Assembly: GCF_000147815.2 (NCBI RefSeq)
Contig: NC_015957.1
Coordinates: forward strand, 7,750,001 to 7,814,000
Source: Streptomyces violaceusniger Tu 4113
Lineage (GTDB): Bacteria > Actinomycetota > Actinomycetes > Streptomycetales > Streptomycetaceae
Reading direction: 5' to 3'
Length of the DNA stretch: 64,000 bases
In this document: positions 48,463-57,180 of the stretch, piece after piece
Layout of the letters: each line of letters begins with the position of its first letter
How positions within the stretch are numbered: position 1 is the first letter of the stretch
Position numbers and translations under genes: made by a program
Notes under the pieces: generated by a model
What the model saw: only the letters and a program-made list of their open reading frames with translations
Database searches by the model: none
What the model was told of the DNA's origin: nothing

Positions 48463-50151
48463 CTAGGGACTGAGCGGGAGTGAGTCCTGGTGCCAGGACT
48501 TGTGCTCAGCCGTGTGCCCCGAACGGTTGTGGACACGCTGGTCCCCCGCTTTCACTCCGCGTCCGGCGCCGACGGATCGTGTCCGTGGTCCGGGAACGCG
48601 GGGGCGGGTTTCCTCACGCCCCGGGACATCCGATGCGGCCTGGACGCTCCGATGCCCCACCGCATCGCTCCGGTGCGGTGGGGGCGGTTGCGTCCGTCGC
48701 CGGATCGGGCGTCCCAGGGCGCGCCGTCCGATCGCCACGGCGGCAGCGTCGTGGCGCGTGGTCTTGCGGGTCTTCGTGGTCAGGGGCCGCTGCCAGTGCT
48801 GGGCGCCCCAGCGACTCGTGTAGGCGGGATCGACAGCCACGACGGTGATACCGAGCTCGGCCGCCATGGACACCAGCCTGCTGCGCAGCTTCGCGGTTGG
48901 CATGCCGGAGATCAGCCGGCGGAACCGCTTGCGCCGCCCGTGCTTCTCCCGGGTCTTCTCCGCCTGGAAGTCCAGGTCCTCGATCGCGATGGCCAGCCCA
49001 TGGCGTTTGGCCCAGTGCAGAAGGCGGATGAGGGCATGGCGCACCTGCGCGTCCCGGTGCGGTGCGCTGCCGGTGAGGTGGTAGTCGAACCTGCGGGGCT
49101 CGCCGACAGGGTTGCCGTGGGCATCCAGGCGCCAGGCGGCCAGGTGGTCGGCGTTGGTGTCCACACCGATCAGTCCGCCGGACCGCACCGCTTCCAATGG
49201 CGCAGTCCTCACGGGCGGGATCTGCCAGGAGGCGGTCAGGTACCAGCGGCCACGTTCCACGTCGAGGTGGATGCGGTACGCCACGGCACGGTTCGCCTGG
49301 ACGTGGTCGGCCCACTGCTGGCCCCGGTGCCGGAAGCCGACCCGGCAGCTCAGCACGTACCGGCCATGCGGTGCGTTCGCCAGCCTGGCCAGCGGCGCCG
49401 GAAGCTTGATGCTCACCTCACCGTCGGGGCTGACACGGATCGTCTCGTTCCCGTACCGCTTCCCCGACTCGCCATCTGCTTGGAGGAACCAGCGCTCAGC
49501 CTCCCACCGCACACGCCACCGGGCCTCGGTCAGCCGGGTGGCTTGGAGGTTGTGCCGGTTGCACAGCAGCCTTCTTCCGCCGCGCACCACACGCACGCGT
49601 CCTGCTTCACAGTCGGCCCGCTCCCGCTCAAGCCGGTCTTGGAGCAGATGCAGGCGCCGGGACTTGGCGAACCACTCCTGCCGGGAACGGTAACCACCCG
49701 GCGAGCCCTTGGAACCCTTCGCCCCGACCGGCAGCGACAGCCGACGAGCAATCATGTCGATGCTCACCTGGAGGTGCTGGATGCAGGCGAGCTGACCGCG
49801 TCGGGCCAGCGCCCACTGGTCATGCGTGGCCTTGGTGATGCTGCCCGCCCAGCGTGAGGAGGACTGGCCGGTCAAAGCCCGCTTGCGCCGCGCCCACTGG
49901 TCCGCATCGTGATCCAGCCCGGCCGCGCAGCGGGCTCTCAGGTCCCGGGAGGCCAGGGAGCCCAGCAGGCCACCGACCAGGCGCAGGACTTCCTCGTCCT
50001 GCCCGGTCAGGCCCTTGAGGCTGTCGCGGATGGCCACCCCGGTCGGACCGGGCGCCACGAACGGCGCCGCCACCCTACGCAGCCCACCCATTCCCTGCCC
50101 CCTGCACGGCTCGAAGATCCCGTCACGGCATCTAACGAGCACCTCCCGCAC
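48463..50151 (-). CDS. TnpB-like protein without zinc-finger cysteines
   Basis: 562 residues. A long N-terminal region is conserved in a group of Streptomyces 'IS605 accessory' proteins as I recall them (SSSRWAGSITKATHDQWALA; PLGAKGSK-like loop; FLQADGESGKRYGNETIRVS). RuvC-type residues are present: Asp in GLIGVDTNADHLAAWRLD, Glu in LAIAIEDLDFQAEKTREKHG, Asp in TRHDAAAVAIGRRALG. Where TnpB has a CxxC ribbon, it has VDPAYTSRWGAQHW with no cysteines. No TnpA and no obvious hairpin ends were found. Its stop lies 15 bases before the carboxyltransferase ATG, so that gene may depend on transcription through this one. The role as nuclease, repressor or transposase helper is unknown. Confidence 0.85.
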   Translation of the reverse strand: MREVLVRCRDGIFEPCRGQGMGGLRRVAAPFVAPGPTGVAIRDSLKGLTGQDEEVLRLVGGLLGSLASRDLRARCAAGLDHDADQWARRKRALTGQSSSRWAGSITKATHDQWALARRGQLACIQHLQVSIDMIARRLSLPVGAKGSKGSPGGYRSRQEWFAKSRRLHLLQDRLERERADCEAGRVRVVRGGRRLLCNRHNLQATRLTEARWRVRWEAERWFLQADGESGKRYGNETIRVSPDGEVSIKLPAPLARLANAPHGRYVLSCRVGFRHRGQQWADHVQANRAVAYRIHLDVERGRWYLTASWQIPPVRTAPLEAVRSGGLIGVDTNADHLAAWRLDAHGNPVGEPRRFDYHLTGSAPHRDAQVRHALIRLLHWAKRHGLAIAIEDLDFQAEKTREKHGRRKRFRRLISGMPTAKLRSRLVSMAAELGITVVAVDPAYTSRWGAQHWQRPLTTKTRKTTRHDAAAVAIGRRALGRPIRRRTQPPPPHRSDAVGHRSVQAASDVPGREETRPRVPGPRTRSVGAGRGVKAGDQRVHNRSGHTAEHKSWHQDSLPLSP

Positions 50152-50450
50152 AGGTCACGCATTCGACGCAAGAACCCCCGTTCCCTTCCGAGGTCGCAAG
50201 TCGTCGACACGCGGTCGTGCACACCAGAACGCGCCCAGCGCGGTCAACCGGCAGCAGTTCCCAACCCCCGGGACGGGCCCATCCTCAGCTCTGCCTGAGC
50301 TGCTCCTTAACGGCGCCATAAGACCGGCGGCAGGGCCGTTGGGCGGGGCTAGCGTGCTGCGCGTCACCCCCCCCCAACCGCATCACCCCCAACCTCGACA
50401 CCCCCACCGCTGGCCTCCCAGCGCGTCCCCCACCGAAGGAGCCCCCGACG
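50152..50450. other. Intergenic region upstream of LPMO gene
   Basis: About 300 bases between the divergent TnpB-like and LPMO genes. It contains a run of ten C at about 50367-50376 and, at 50438, the LPMO ribosome binding site (AAGGAG). I found no gene, clear operator or chitin/CebR/DasR-like palindrome that I would defend. Confidence 0.4.
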
Positions 50451-51521
50451 ATGACCGCTCGTGCGACCGCTCACCGCAGAACCGCCCGGCTCGCCGTGCT
50501 CGGCGTGGTGCCGCTCGCCCTCACGGCGCTGAACGCGGACCCGGCCACCGCGCACGGTTCGATGCAGGACCCCGTCAGCCGGGTGTCGGCGTGTTTCGCG
50601 GAGGGGCCGGAGAGCCCGGACTCGGCGGCCTGCAAGGCGGCCGTCCAGGCGGGCGGCACCCAGGCGCTCTACGACTGGAACGAGGTCAACATCCCGGACG
50701 CCGCCGGGCGCCACAAGGAGATCATCCCGGACGGAAAGCTGTGCAGCGCGGGCCGCGACAAGTACAAGGGCCTGGACCTGCCGCGCGCCGACTGGCCCGC
50801 CACCGCCATGACGGCCGGTGAGCACACCTTCACCTACCGGGCCACCGCGCCCCACCGGGGCAGCTTCGAGCTGTACGTCACCAAGGACGGCTACGACCCG
50901 ACGAAGCCGCTGACCTGGGCGGACCTGGAGTCGGAGCCGTTCGCCAAGGTCACCGATCCCACGCTGAAGGACGGGAGTTACGTCTTCACGGGGAACGTCC
51001 CCAACAAGTCGGGCCGCCATCTGATCTACAGCGTCTGGCAGCGCTCGGACAGCCCGGAAGCGTTCTACACCTGCTCGGACGTGACGTTCGGCGGAGGCGG
51101 AGGCGGAGGCGGAGGCGGAGCCGGGGCCGCGGCGGCCAAGGGGGCCGGGACGAGCGCGAGTTCCGCGCCCACCGCCGCCGCGCCCGATGACGCACAGATA
51201 GCGGAGGGCGCCGAGAAGTCGACCGTCGATCACCACGGCCACGGCGGGGACGACGGCGCCGAGGCCAACCACCAGCCGAAGGCGGCGGACGAGAAGAGCA
51301 CGGAGGCGAACCAGCCGGAGGCCAAGAGCGCCAAGGTCATGGCCGCGGACGCCGAACCGCAGGACGGCAGCGCCGCCGACGGGCAGCGTCTCGCCGAGAC
51401 CGGGGGCGACGGATCCACCGCCCCCATGGCCATCGGCGGCGCCGCGGTACTCGCCGCCGGCGCGGCCGTGCTGTTCGCCGCCGCCAACCGCCGCAAGGCC
51501 GTACGCCGCGGCCGCGGCTGA
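50451..51521 (+). CDS. AA10 lytic polysaccharide monooxygenase, wall-anchored (LAETG)
   Basis: 356 residues. The signal peptide ends ATA-His35, giving the mature N-terminal His of the copper histidine brace (HGSMQDPVSR); the second brace His fits RATAPHRGSF (about residue 135). The catalytic domain runs to ~215 and ends YTCSDVTFG. After a (Gly) run and a long charged linker, the C-terminus has the sortase motif LAETG (near 314), a hydrophobic helix and an RRKAVRRGRG tail. So this is an AA10 (chitin/cellulose) LPMO anchored to the cell wall by class E sortase, not a freely secreted one. AAGGAG precedes the start. Confidence 0.95.
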   Translation: MTARATAHRRTARLAVLGVVPLALTALNADPATAHGSMQDPVSRVSACFAEGPESPDSAACKAAVQAGGTQALYDWNEVNIPDAAGRHKEIIPDGKLCSAGRDKYKGLDLPRADWPATAMTAGEHTFTYRATAPHRGSFELYVTKDGYDPTKPLTWADLESEPFAKVTDPTLKDGSYVFTGNVPNKSGRHLIYSVWQRSDSPEAFYTCSDVTFGGGGGGGGGGAGAAAAKGAGTSASSAPTAAAPDDAQIAEGAEKSTVDHHGHGGDDGAEANHQPKAADEKSTEANQPEAKSAKVMAADAEPQDGSAADGQRLAETGGDGSTAPMAIGGAAVLAAGAAVLFAAANRRKAVRRGRG

Positions 51522-51550
51522 GGCCGTAACGGCGACTGCCGCAACGGCGA

Positions 51551-51677
51551 CCAAGGCCGTACGTCGCCGCCGAGGCCGTACGTCACAGCTGAGGCCGTAC
51601 ATCGCCGCTGAGGCCGTACATCGCCGCTGAGGCCGTACATCGCCGCTGAGGCCGTACATCGCCGCTGAGGCCGTAAC
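51551..51677. repeat. 19-bp minisatellite downstream of the LPMO gene
   Basis: AGGCCGTAC-anchored units start at 51553, 51573, 51592, 51611, 51630, 51649 and 51668 (period 19-20), with the last four nearly identical (GAGGCCGTACATCGCCGCT). The unit resembles the LPMO gene's own last codons (AAGGCCGTACGCC near 51495), suggesting it arose by slippage of that end. Confidence 0.9.
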
Positions 51678-51773
51678 GTCATCGCGGCCGATCGAAGCGA
51701 GCCGGTTCCGGGGAGGTTGACGGCACCCCCGGGACCGGCTCTTCCCCTTTTCCCCCGCCTCGTTCTCCTCCGC

Positions 51774-52289
51774 CTACGCTTCCTCGTCGGCCAGCGCCGC
51801 GTCGAGGGCCGCCGTCAGCCGCTGCACCCGCGCCTGCAGGTCCACCGCCTCCGCCAGGCCGAGGCCGCTGGCCTCGATCGCCTTCAGGGGTACGCCCTGG
51901 GCGCGCTCCTTCAGCGCCGCGCCCTCCGCCGTCAGCCGGACCGTCACCGAGCGCTCGTCGTGTGCGCTGCGCTCGCGCTGGACGAGTCCGGCCGTCTGCA
52001 TCCGCTTGAGCAGCGGCGAGAGGGTACCCGAGTCCAGCCGCAGGAACTCCCCCAGCCGCTTGACCGGCATCTCCCCGTGCTCCCAGAGCACCAGCATGGC
52101 CAGGTACTGCGGATAGGTCAGCCCCGTGTCGCTCAGCACCCGGCGGTAGAGGCCGTCGAAGGCGCGGGAGGCGGCGTGCAGGGAGAAGCAGAGCTGCCGA
52201 TCGAGTCGGAGCAGTTCATCGGCGGGATGCGGCTCGGGTTCGGTGCCCCCGGTCGTGGGGTCGGCGGTGGGATCGGACTGGTGTGACAT
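51774..52289 (-). CDS. ohrR: OhrR-type MarR-family peroxide sensor
   Basis: 171 residues from the ATG at 52289. The OhrR signature is present: LLRLDRQLCFSLHAASRAF with the reactive N-terminal Cys, then YPQYLAMLVLWEHGEMPVKR and the winged helix (LGEFLRLDSGTLSPLLKRM, DERSVTVRLTAEG). It is divergent from ohr over a region with a symmetric site. Organic hydroperoxides oxidise the Cys and release the operator. Confidence 0.94.
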   Translation of the reverse strand: MSHQSDPTADPTTGGTEPEPHPADELLRLDRQLCFSLHAASRAFDGLYRRVLSDTGLTYPQYLAMLVLWEHGEMPVKRLGEFLRLDSGTLSPLLKRMQTAGLVQRERSAHDERSVTVRLTAEGAALKERAQGVPLKAIEASGLGLAEAVDLQARVQRLTAALDAALADEEA

Positions 52290-52307
52290 GTGTCCAGCGT
52301 ACCCTTT

Positions 52308-52332
52308 AGTTGTGTGCAACTTAATTGTGTGC
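52308..52332. promoter_or_regulatory. OhrR operator
   Basis: AGTTG-TGTG-CAACT forms an inverted repeat (52308-52321), and AGTTGTGTGC is repeated as AATTGTGTGC 15 bases on (52323-52332). It lies between divergent ohrR and ohr, 19 bases before the ohrR ATG, the expected place for joint control. Confidence 0.85.
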
Positions 52333-52405
52333 TGTACTTCCATCCGGAGGCAGGGCGCACCGGGCGCCCACCTCCCGACTGCCTGACACGAAAGGGATGG
52401 TCTTC

Positions 52406-52822
52406 ATGGACGCGATCTACACCGCGGTGGCCACTGCCAACGGACGCGACGGCCGGGCCGTGAGCTCCGACGGACAGCTCGACCTGCCGCTCGCCATGCC
52501 GCCCGCCCTCGGCGGCAACGGCCAGGGCACCAACCCCGAGCAGCTCTTCGCCGCGGGCTACGCCGCCTGTTTCGCGTCCGCGCTCGGCCTCGTCGGCCGC
52601 CAGGCCAAGGTCGACACCAAGGACATCTCCGTCACCGCCGAGGTCGGCATCGGCAAGGACGAGGCGGACGGCGGCTTCGGGCTCAAGGTGACGCTGCGCG
52701 TCGAGCTGCCGAGCGACCTGGAGAACGAGACCGGCCGCAAGCTGGTCGAGCAGGCGCACCAGGTGTGCCCGTACTCCAAGGCGACGAGGGGCAATCTCGA
52801 GGTCGAGCTCGTCGCCGAGTAA
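52406..52822 (+). CDS. ohr: Organic hydroperoxide reductase Ohr
   Basis: 138 residues from the ATG at 52406; an ATG at 52397 sits too close to the AAAGGG site. Both reactive cysteines are present: AAGYAACFASAL and AHQVCPYSKATRGN. The family start (IYTAVATANGRDGRAVSSDG) and core (GTNPEQLFAAGYAACF) are standard. It reduces fatty-acid and other organic hydroperoxides with lipoyl/thiol donors. Divergent from OhrR, its regulator. Confidence 0.97.
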   Translation: MDAIYTAVATANGRDGRAVSSDGQLDLPLAMPPALGGNGQGTNPEQLFAAGYAACFASALGLVGRQAKVDTKDISVTAEVGIGKDEADGGFGLKVTLRVELPSDLENETGRKLVEQAHQVCPYSKATRGNLEVELVAE

Positions 52823-52860
52823 TTCGGACGACGGCCGCTCGTCGCCGGGGCGGTCGAGGG

Positions 52861-52935
52861 CGGGCTGGTCCCGGCGCGAGGCGGACCAGCCCGACGGGCG
52901 ACGCGCCCTGCTCGTACGGACCGAGGCAGGGCGCG
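52861..52935. terminator. Two tandem hairpins between ohr and lipase
   Basis: Hairpin 1: 11-bp stem at 52861-52871 with 52883-52893. Hairpin 2: 10-bp stem at 52902-52911 with 52926-52935. They lie between the convergent ohr and lipase stops and should end both transcripts. Confidence 0.85.
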
Positions 52936-52951
52936 CCATCACGGGCAGGCG

Positions 52952-53854
52952 TCAGTCGTCCGACGCACAGGTGGTCGGGGTGGCGTGATCCGGATCGAGG
53001 GCATTGACGGCCTCATGGAAGGCCAGTCCGTCGGTCAGGCCGATGGCCAGATGCTCCGAGATGTCGGTTGCGCACAGATCCTGGATCACCACGTTCTTGA
53101 CGTTCGGACCGGAGAGGAACTGCGCCTGGTAGGGGGTCGCGACCTCGTCGTACTTGGTCGCGATGACGGTGTAGCGCACTCCGGGGACGGTGTCGCCGCC
53201 CTCGTTGAGGCGCCGCAGGAAGTCCGAGCCGACCACCTGGTCCATCAGCCCCGGGGCACCCTTGGCGATGAGATCGCCGGCCCCGGGGAAGTAGTCCAGC
53301 AGCTTCGTCAGCCCGGACAGGGTGGTGCCGTGGTTGGTGGGGGCGACGCCGACCAGGGCGTTCACCTTCGGCGCGCCGCCGAGGAACTTGAGGTAGTAGC
53401 GGGGCATCATCCCGCCCTGCGAATGCCCGACCATGTCGACCTTGGCGGCGCCGGTGGCGGCGAGCACCCGGTCCACATGGGTGGACAGTTGCTTGGCGGA
53501 CTGGTCGACCGCCCCGAGACCGTGGAAGAACGGCACGGCGGGCAGTTGGCCGTAGTCGAGGGAGAAGACGCAGTAACCGCGCTTGACCAGGTAGGGCGCG
53601 AAGCCGAGCCAGTTGTCGACGGAGTTGCCAAGGGTGCCGTGCACCAGGACGACGGGGCGGGGGTGTTGGGCCGAGGGCTTACAGGAGTAGTCGTTCCAGC
53701 CGCTGCTCACCCCCTGCGACGCGGTGTCCGTGGCGAGCGCGGCGGTGGGGGTCGCCGCGGTCGCCGCGACCGCGAGGGCCAGGGCGGGCAGTAACGTACG
53801 GGGCTTGGTCTTCGTGGTCTTCCGGAATCGCCGGATACGCCTCCGGGGCAGCAT
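52952..53854 (-). CDS. Secreted lipase/esterase (alpha/beta hydrolase, lipase class 2)
   Basis: 300 residues from the ATG at 53854, with GAGGAG 8 bases upstream. A basic N-region (RRRIRRFRKTTKTK) and a hydrophobic stretch to ALA form the signal peptide. The oxyanion segment is VVLVHGTLGNSVDNW, the nucleophile elbow is MVGHSQGGMMPRYY, and a late Asp/His follow (ISEHLAIGLTD). It is typical of Streptomyces extracellular triacylglycerol lipases with a C-terminal Cys (TTCASDD). Convergent with ohr. Confidence 0.93.
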   Translation of the reverse strand: MLPRRRIRRFRKTTKTKPRTLLPALALAVAATAATPTAALATDTASQGVSSGWNDYSCKPSAQHPRPVVLVHGTLGNSVDNWLGFAPYLVKRGYCVFSLDYGQLPAVPFFHGLGAVDQSAKQLSTHVDRVLAATGAAKVDMVGHSQGGMMPRYYLKFLGGAPKVNALVGVAPTNHGTTLSGLTKLLDYFPGAGDLIAKGAPGLMDQVVGSDFLRRLNEGGDTVPGVRYTVIATKYDEVATPYQAQFLSGPNVKNVVIQDLCATDISEHLAIGLTDGLAFHEAVNALDPDHATPTTCASDD

Positions 53855-54209
53855 CACATGAACTCCTCGCTGGTGGGGGAGAGAGTCGCGCTGAGGGTGC
53901 GCTGACGGTGCGCTTGCGCTGCGCCCTGCGATCCGGATCACAAGAAGTGGTGCGCTCAACCGAAATTACGCGCGAGTAGCAAAGGCATCCAGCCATTTGC
54001 CGGTGAAGGAACGTCTACACCCTTTTCACGCGACGTCCAGGAATCCGGTGGGTTGGGTGACTGTGCTGTCGGTGCGTTGTCGGTTGTGGGTGACGGTTGT
54101 CGGCGACGGGTGTCACTGAGGCGTCGGCGCCTTGTCGGTGGGGCCTGGAACGTTTCAGGGAGATCCTGCCGGAAGTCATCCGGCAGGCGTGAACACCCGA
54201 GGAACCACC
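53855..54209. other. Intergenic region with hairpin upstream of FAD monooxygenase
   Basis: About 355 bases between divergent genes. 54040-54150 is rich in GTCGGTG/TTGTCGG direct repeats of no known meaning. A 9-bp stem at 54165-54173 with 54179-54187 (loop AGTCA) lies 23 bases before the monooxygenase ATG, in its leader; it could be an operator or attenuator. Confidence 0.5.
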
Positions 54210-55328
54210 ATGAGCACTCACGTCACGATCATCGGCGCGGGACTCGGCGGTCTCATGCTCGCCCGCGTCCTGCACATCCATGGAATCCCGTCCACGGTCT
54301 ACGAGGCGGAGTCCTCCCCGACGGCGCGCACCCAGGGCGGGCTGCTCGACATCCGCGACTACAACGGTCAACTGGCATTGCGGACGGCCGGCCTGATGGA
54401 CGAATTCCGCGGCCTCGTCCTGGAGGGACGTCAGGCGATGCGGGTCCTGGACCGGTACGGGAAGATCCTCTTCGACCAGCCGGACGACGGTACGGGCGGC
54501 AGCCCCGAGGTGCTGCGCGGCGAACTGCGGCAGATGCTGCTCGACTCGCTCCCGGCCGGCACTGTCCGATGGGGACACAAGGTCAGCGGTGTCCGTGCCC
54601 TCGGCGAGGATCGCCATGAGGTGGCCTTCGCCGACGGCACCACCCTCCTCACGGACCTGCTGGTCGGCGCGGACGGCGCGTGGTCGCGGGTCCGGCGACT
54701 GCTGTCCGACGCGACACCCGAGTACATCGGCATCTCGTTCATCGAGACCTACCTGTTCGACGGCGACACCCAGCACCCGACCAGCGCGAAGACCCTTGGC
54801 ACCGGAGCGACGATGGCGCTTGAGCCGGGAAAGGGGATCATGGCTCACCGGGAGCGCGACGGGAACTTCCACAGTTGGGTGATGCTCTCCAGGCCGCAGG
54901 ACTGGTTCGCCGGTGTCGATTTCACCGATCCCGCCGCGGCCACCGCGCGGATCGTGCGGGAGTTCGACGGCTGGGCACCGGAGCTCACCGCGCTGATCAC
55001 CGACGGTGAGACCGCGCCGGTCCTGCGCACCCTCCACACCCTGCCCTTCGAGCACCGGTGGGACCGAACACCGGGGGTGACCCTGATCGGCGACGCCGCG
55101 CACCTCACGGGCCCGAACGGCGAAGGCGCCAACCTGGCCATGTACGACGGAGCCGAACTCGGCAAGGCCATCGCCGCACACCCCGACGACATCGAGACCG
55201 CGCTCGCCGCATACGAGCAGGCCATGTTCCCCCGCAGCGCCGCGTCCGCGGCCGACACCCCCGGTCTCCACGAGGTCTTGGGCGACGACGCACCCCACAA
55301 CCTGATCAACAAGTTCGCCGGGAGCTAA
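54210..55328 (+). CDS. FAD-dependent monooxygenase (TetX/RebC-like)
   Basis: 372 residues from the ATG at 54210 (CGAGGA upstream). GxGxxG is in VTIIGAGLGGLMLARVLHIHG, followed by the acidic strand end YEAESS; DG motif VGADGAWSRVRRLL; second FAD motif VTLIGDAAHLTGPNGEGANL. The TSAK/EPGKGIM middle matches the small monooxygenases that include TetX. It would hydroxylate a small molecule; the substrate is unknown and it stands alone. Confidence 0.92.
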   Translation: MSTHVTIIGAGLGGLMLARVLHIHGIPSTVYEAESSPTARTQGGLLDIRDYNGQLALRTAGLMDEFRGLVLEGRQAMRVLDRYGKILFDQPDDGTGGSPEVLRGELRQMLLDSLPAGTVRWGHKVSGVRALGEDRHEVAFADGTTLLTDLLVGADGAWSRVRRLLSDATPEYIGISFIETYLFDGDTQHPTSAKTLGTGATMALEPGKGIMAHRERDGNFHSWVMLSRPQDWFAGVDFTDPAAATARIVREFDGWAPELTALITDGETAPVLRTLHTLPFEHRWDRTPGVTLIGDAAHLTGPNGEGANLAMYDGAELGKAIAAHPDDIETALAAYEQAMFPRSAASAADTPGLHEVLGDDAPHNLINKFAGS

Positions 55329-55383
55329 CCTCCGCGCCCCGGGCCGGCAGGAACCCCGCCGTCAGCCACCGGCCTCGGTCAGA

Positions 55384-55454
55384 AATCCGGCGGGGCTACG
55401 CGACCTCAAGGAACCCGGCGCGGCTATGCGACGTCGAGGAATCCGGCGGGCCGG
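55384..55454. repeat. 28-bp repeats duplicating the imuB 3' end
   Basis: Units at 55384-55411 and 55412-55439, plus a partial one from 55440, each read PAGFL(D/E)VA-stop in the imuB direction. The last codons of imuB have been tandemly duplicated beyond its stop. Confidence 0.8.
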
Positions 55455-56470
55455 ACCGCGGAGATGCCGAAGCGGGCCCGGGCCCGGTCGGCGGCGGCCT
55501 CCAGGCGCCGTGACTTCTCGTCCGCGGGGTCGAACGTGAGCTGATGGGAGGCGAGTTCGGCGTCCATCAGCCCCTCGAAGCGCAGCGCCACGGACCGCAC
55601 CCGGGCCCGCTGCAGCCCGAGCGCGTCATGCAGCGCGTACGCGGCGGCGGTCAGCGCCGGGGTGTGCGCGGTCGGCTCGGTCAGGGTGCGGGAGCGGGTG
55701 GTCGTGGAGCGGTCGGCGTAGCGCACGGTGAGGCTGATCGCGGCCGCGACCTGCCCGCTCGTCCGCAGCCGGACACCGAGCCCGTCGGCGAGGGTGAGCA
55801 GCGCGCGGCGCCTGCGGACGGGGTCCAACTCGTCGTGGCGGAAGCGGTGTTCCGCGCCCATCGCACGGGCGGGGGCGTTCGGGGTGACCGGCGCCGGGTC
55901 GATACCGCACGCCCACGCGTGGACGCGGCGCGCGGTCGCCGCGCCGAGGATCCGTTGCAGGGTGGACAGCGGCGCGGCGGCGATCCGCGCGGCGCTGTCC
56001 AGCCCGTACGCGCTCAGGGTGCGCGCGGTCGCGGGCCCCACCCCGGGCAGGGCGATGGGCGGCTTACGCGCCAGGAACGCGGCGACGGCGTCCGGATCGC
56101 CGGGAACCGTACGGACGGACCCGGCCGCTTGGCCGGACCTGCCTCCGGACCGACCTCCTCTGGAGACGGGGGCGCCGGACCCCTGGGCCTCCTGGGCTTC
56201 CTGGGCGGCCATGCGGGCGAGCAGGGGGTTGGCGGCGACGCCGACGGTGCAGTCCACGCCGTACCGGGCCAGCGCCCGGACCCGGACGATCTCGGCCAGC
56301 CCCGCCGCGTCCCGCCCGAAGTACCGCAGCGCACCCCGCACATCCGCGAACGCGGCATCGGGCGGCAGCGCCTCGACGACGGGCGTCAGCTCGCCGAGCA
56401 GGGTGAGCAGTCCCTGGTAGACGTCCTCCCCGGGCGCGGGATGGAACCGCACGTACAACACATGCGGCAC
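55424..56470 (-). CDS. imuB: ImuB-like Y-family polymerase homologue (catalytically inactive)
   Basis: 348 residues from the GTG at 56470. The same frame is open up to a GTG at 57184 that overlaps the dnaE2 stop as GTGA, which would give 586 residues with a long low-complexity N-terminus. The Y-family palm is recognisable, but the metal ligands are gone: the first strand reads LYVRFHPAPG, with no DxD, and the second reads AFADVRGALRYFG, with no SxDE. The HhH segment is ALPGVGPATARTLSAYGL and the little-finger-like part has ATARRVHAWACGIDPAPV. ImuB homologues act as adaptors linking DnaE2 to the clamp in SOS mutagenesis. Confidence 0.85.
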   Translation of the reverse strand: MPHVLYVRFHPAPGEDVYQGLLTLLGELTPVVEALPPDAAFADVRGALRYFGRDAAGLAEIVRVRALARYGVDCTVGVAANPLLARMAAQEAQEAQGSGAPVSRGGRSGGRSGQAAGSVRTVPGDPDAVAAFLARKPPIALPGVGPATARTLSAYGLDSAARIAAAPLSTLQRILGAATARRVHAWACGIDPAPVTPNAPARAMGAEHRFRHDELDPVRRRRALLTLADGLGVRLRTSGQVAAAISLTVRYADRSTTTRSRTLTEPTAHTPALTAAAYALHDALGLQRARVRSVALRFEGLMDAELASHQLTFDPADEKSRRLEAAADRARARFGISAVRPAGFLDVA

Positions 56471-57180
56471 CTCGCCCTCTTGGCCCGGCTCGCCCGGGGA
56501 CCGGCCCCCGCCGCCCCCACCCGCTTCAGCCGAACCCCCGCCGCCCGGGTCTCCGGCCCGGGACCCGGCAGACGAACCCTCGGCCACTTCGCCGCCGCTG
56601 CCGACGCCACCCGAGGCCCGGTCCCGGCCCTCAGCCGACGGCCCCTCGGCCGCCTCGTCGCCCAACCCCGCAGCGCCACAGGGGAGTTCACCGGCCGCCG
56701 AGCCCGCCTCCCGGCCATGGCCGCCCTCCCCCCGCACCGGAGCCGCAGCCGCCCCGCCCGCCACGACCGCACCCCAACGCGCGTCGGCCCGACCACCGGG
56801 CGCGAGCGGAAGCATTCCGGCAGGTCCGCCGGACGCGGCGGCATCGGCCGGGGCCTCGGCGGGAGCGGCCGAGGAGACCGCACCCGGGCCACCGGGGGTG
56901 CCCTCCCCCGCCGCGGCCGACGACTCGCCCGGCGCGAGCGGGCGGGTATCGCCCCGCGCCTCGGGTGCGGGCGGTCCGGCCGACGCCGGTGGGGGCGTGG
57001 CGGCCCGGGTGCCGAGCAGGACGACCCCGACCAGGGGCATGGCGGACGGCTCCTCCGGCACGGGCGACTCGGACGACACCGCCGCAACCGGGCACGGAAC
57101 GACGTACACCAGGCGCTCGGCAGAGACAGCCGAAGGGGCCCCGCGCGCGGGTGCCGCCTGCGCAGGCGGCTGTGCGGTGT

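Noticed and set aside
51551..51677. Minisatellite considered as origin iterons.
   Set aside because: No rep or dnaA-type gene, no AT-rich unwinding region, and the unit derives from the adjoining gene end.
53407..53631. Short minus-strand frames within the lipase and similar small frames elsewhere.
   Set aside because: Shadow frames of the real genes with Ser/Pro/Arg-rich translations and no start signals.
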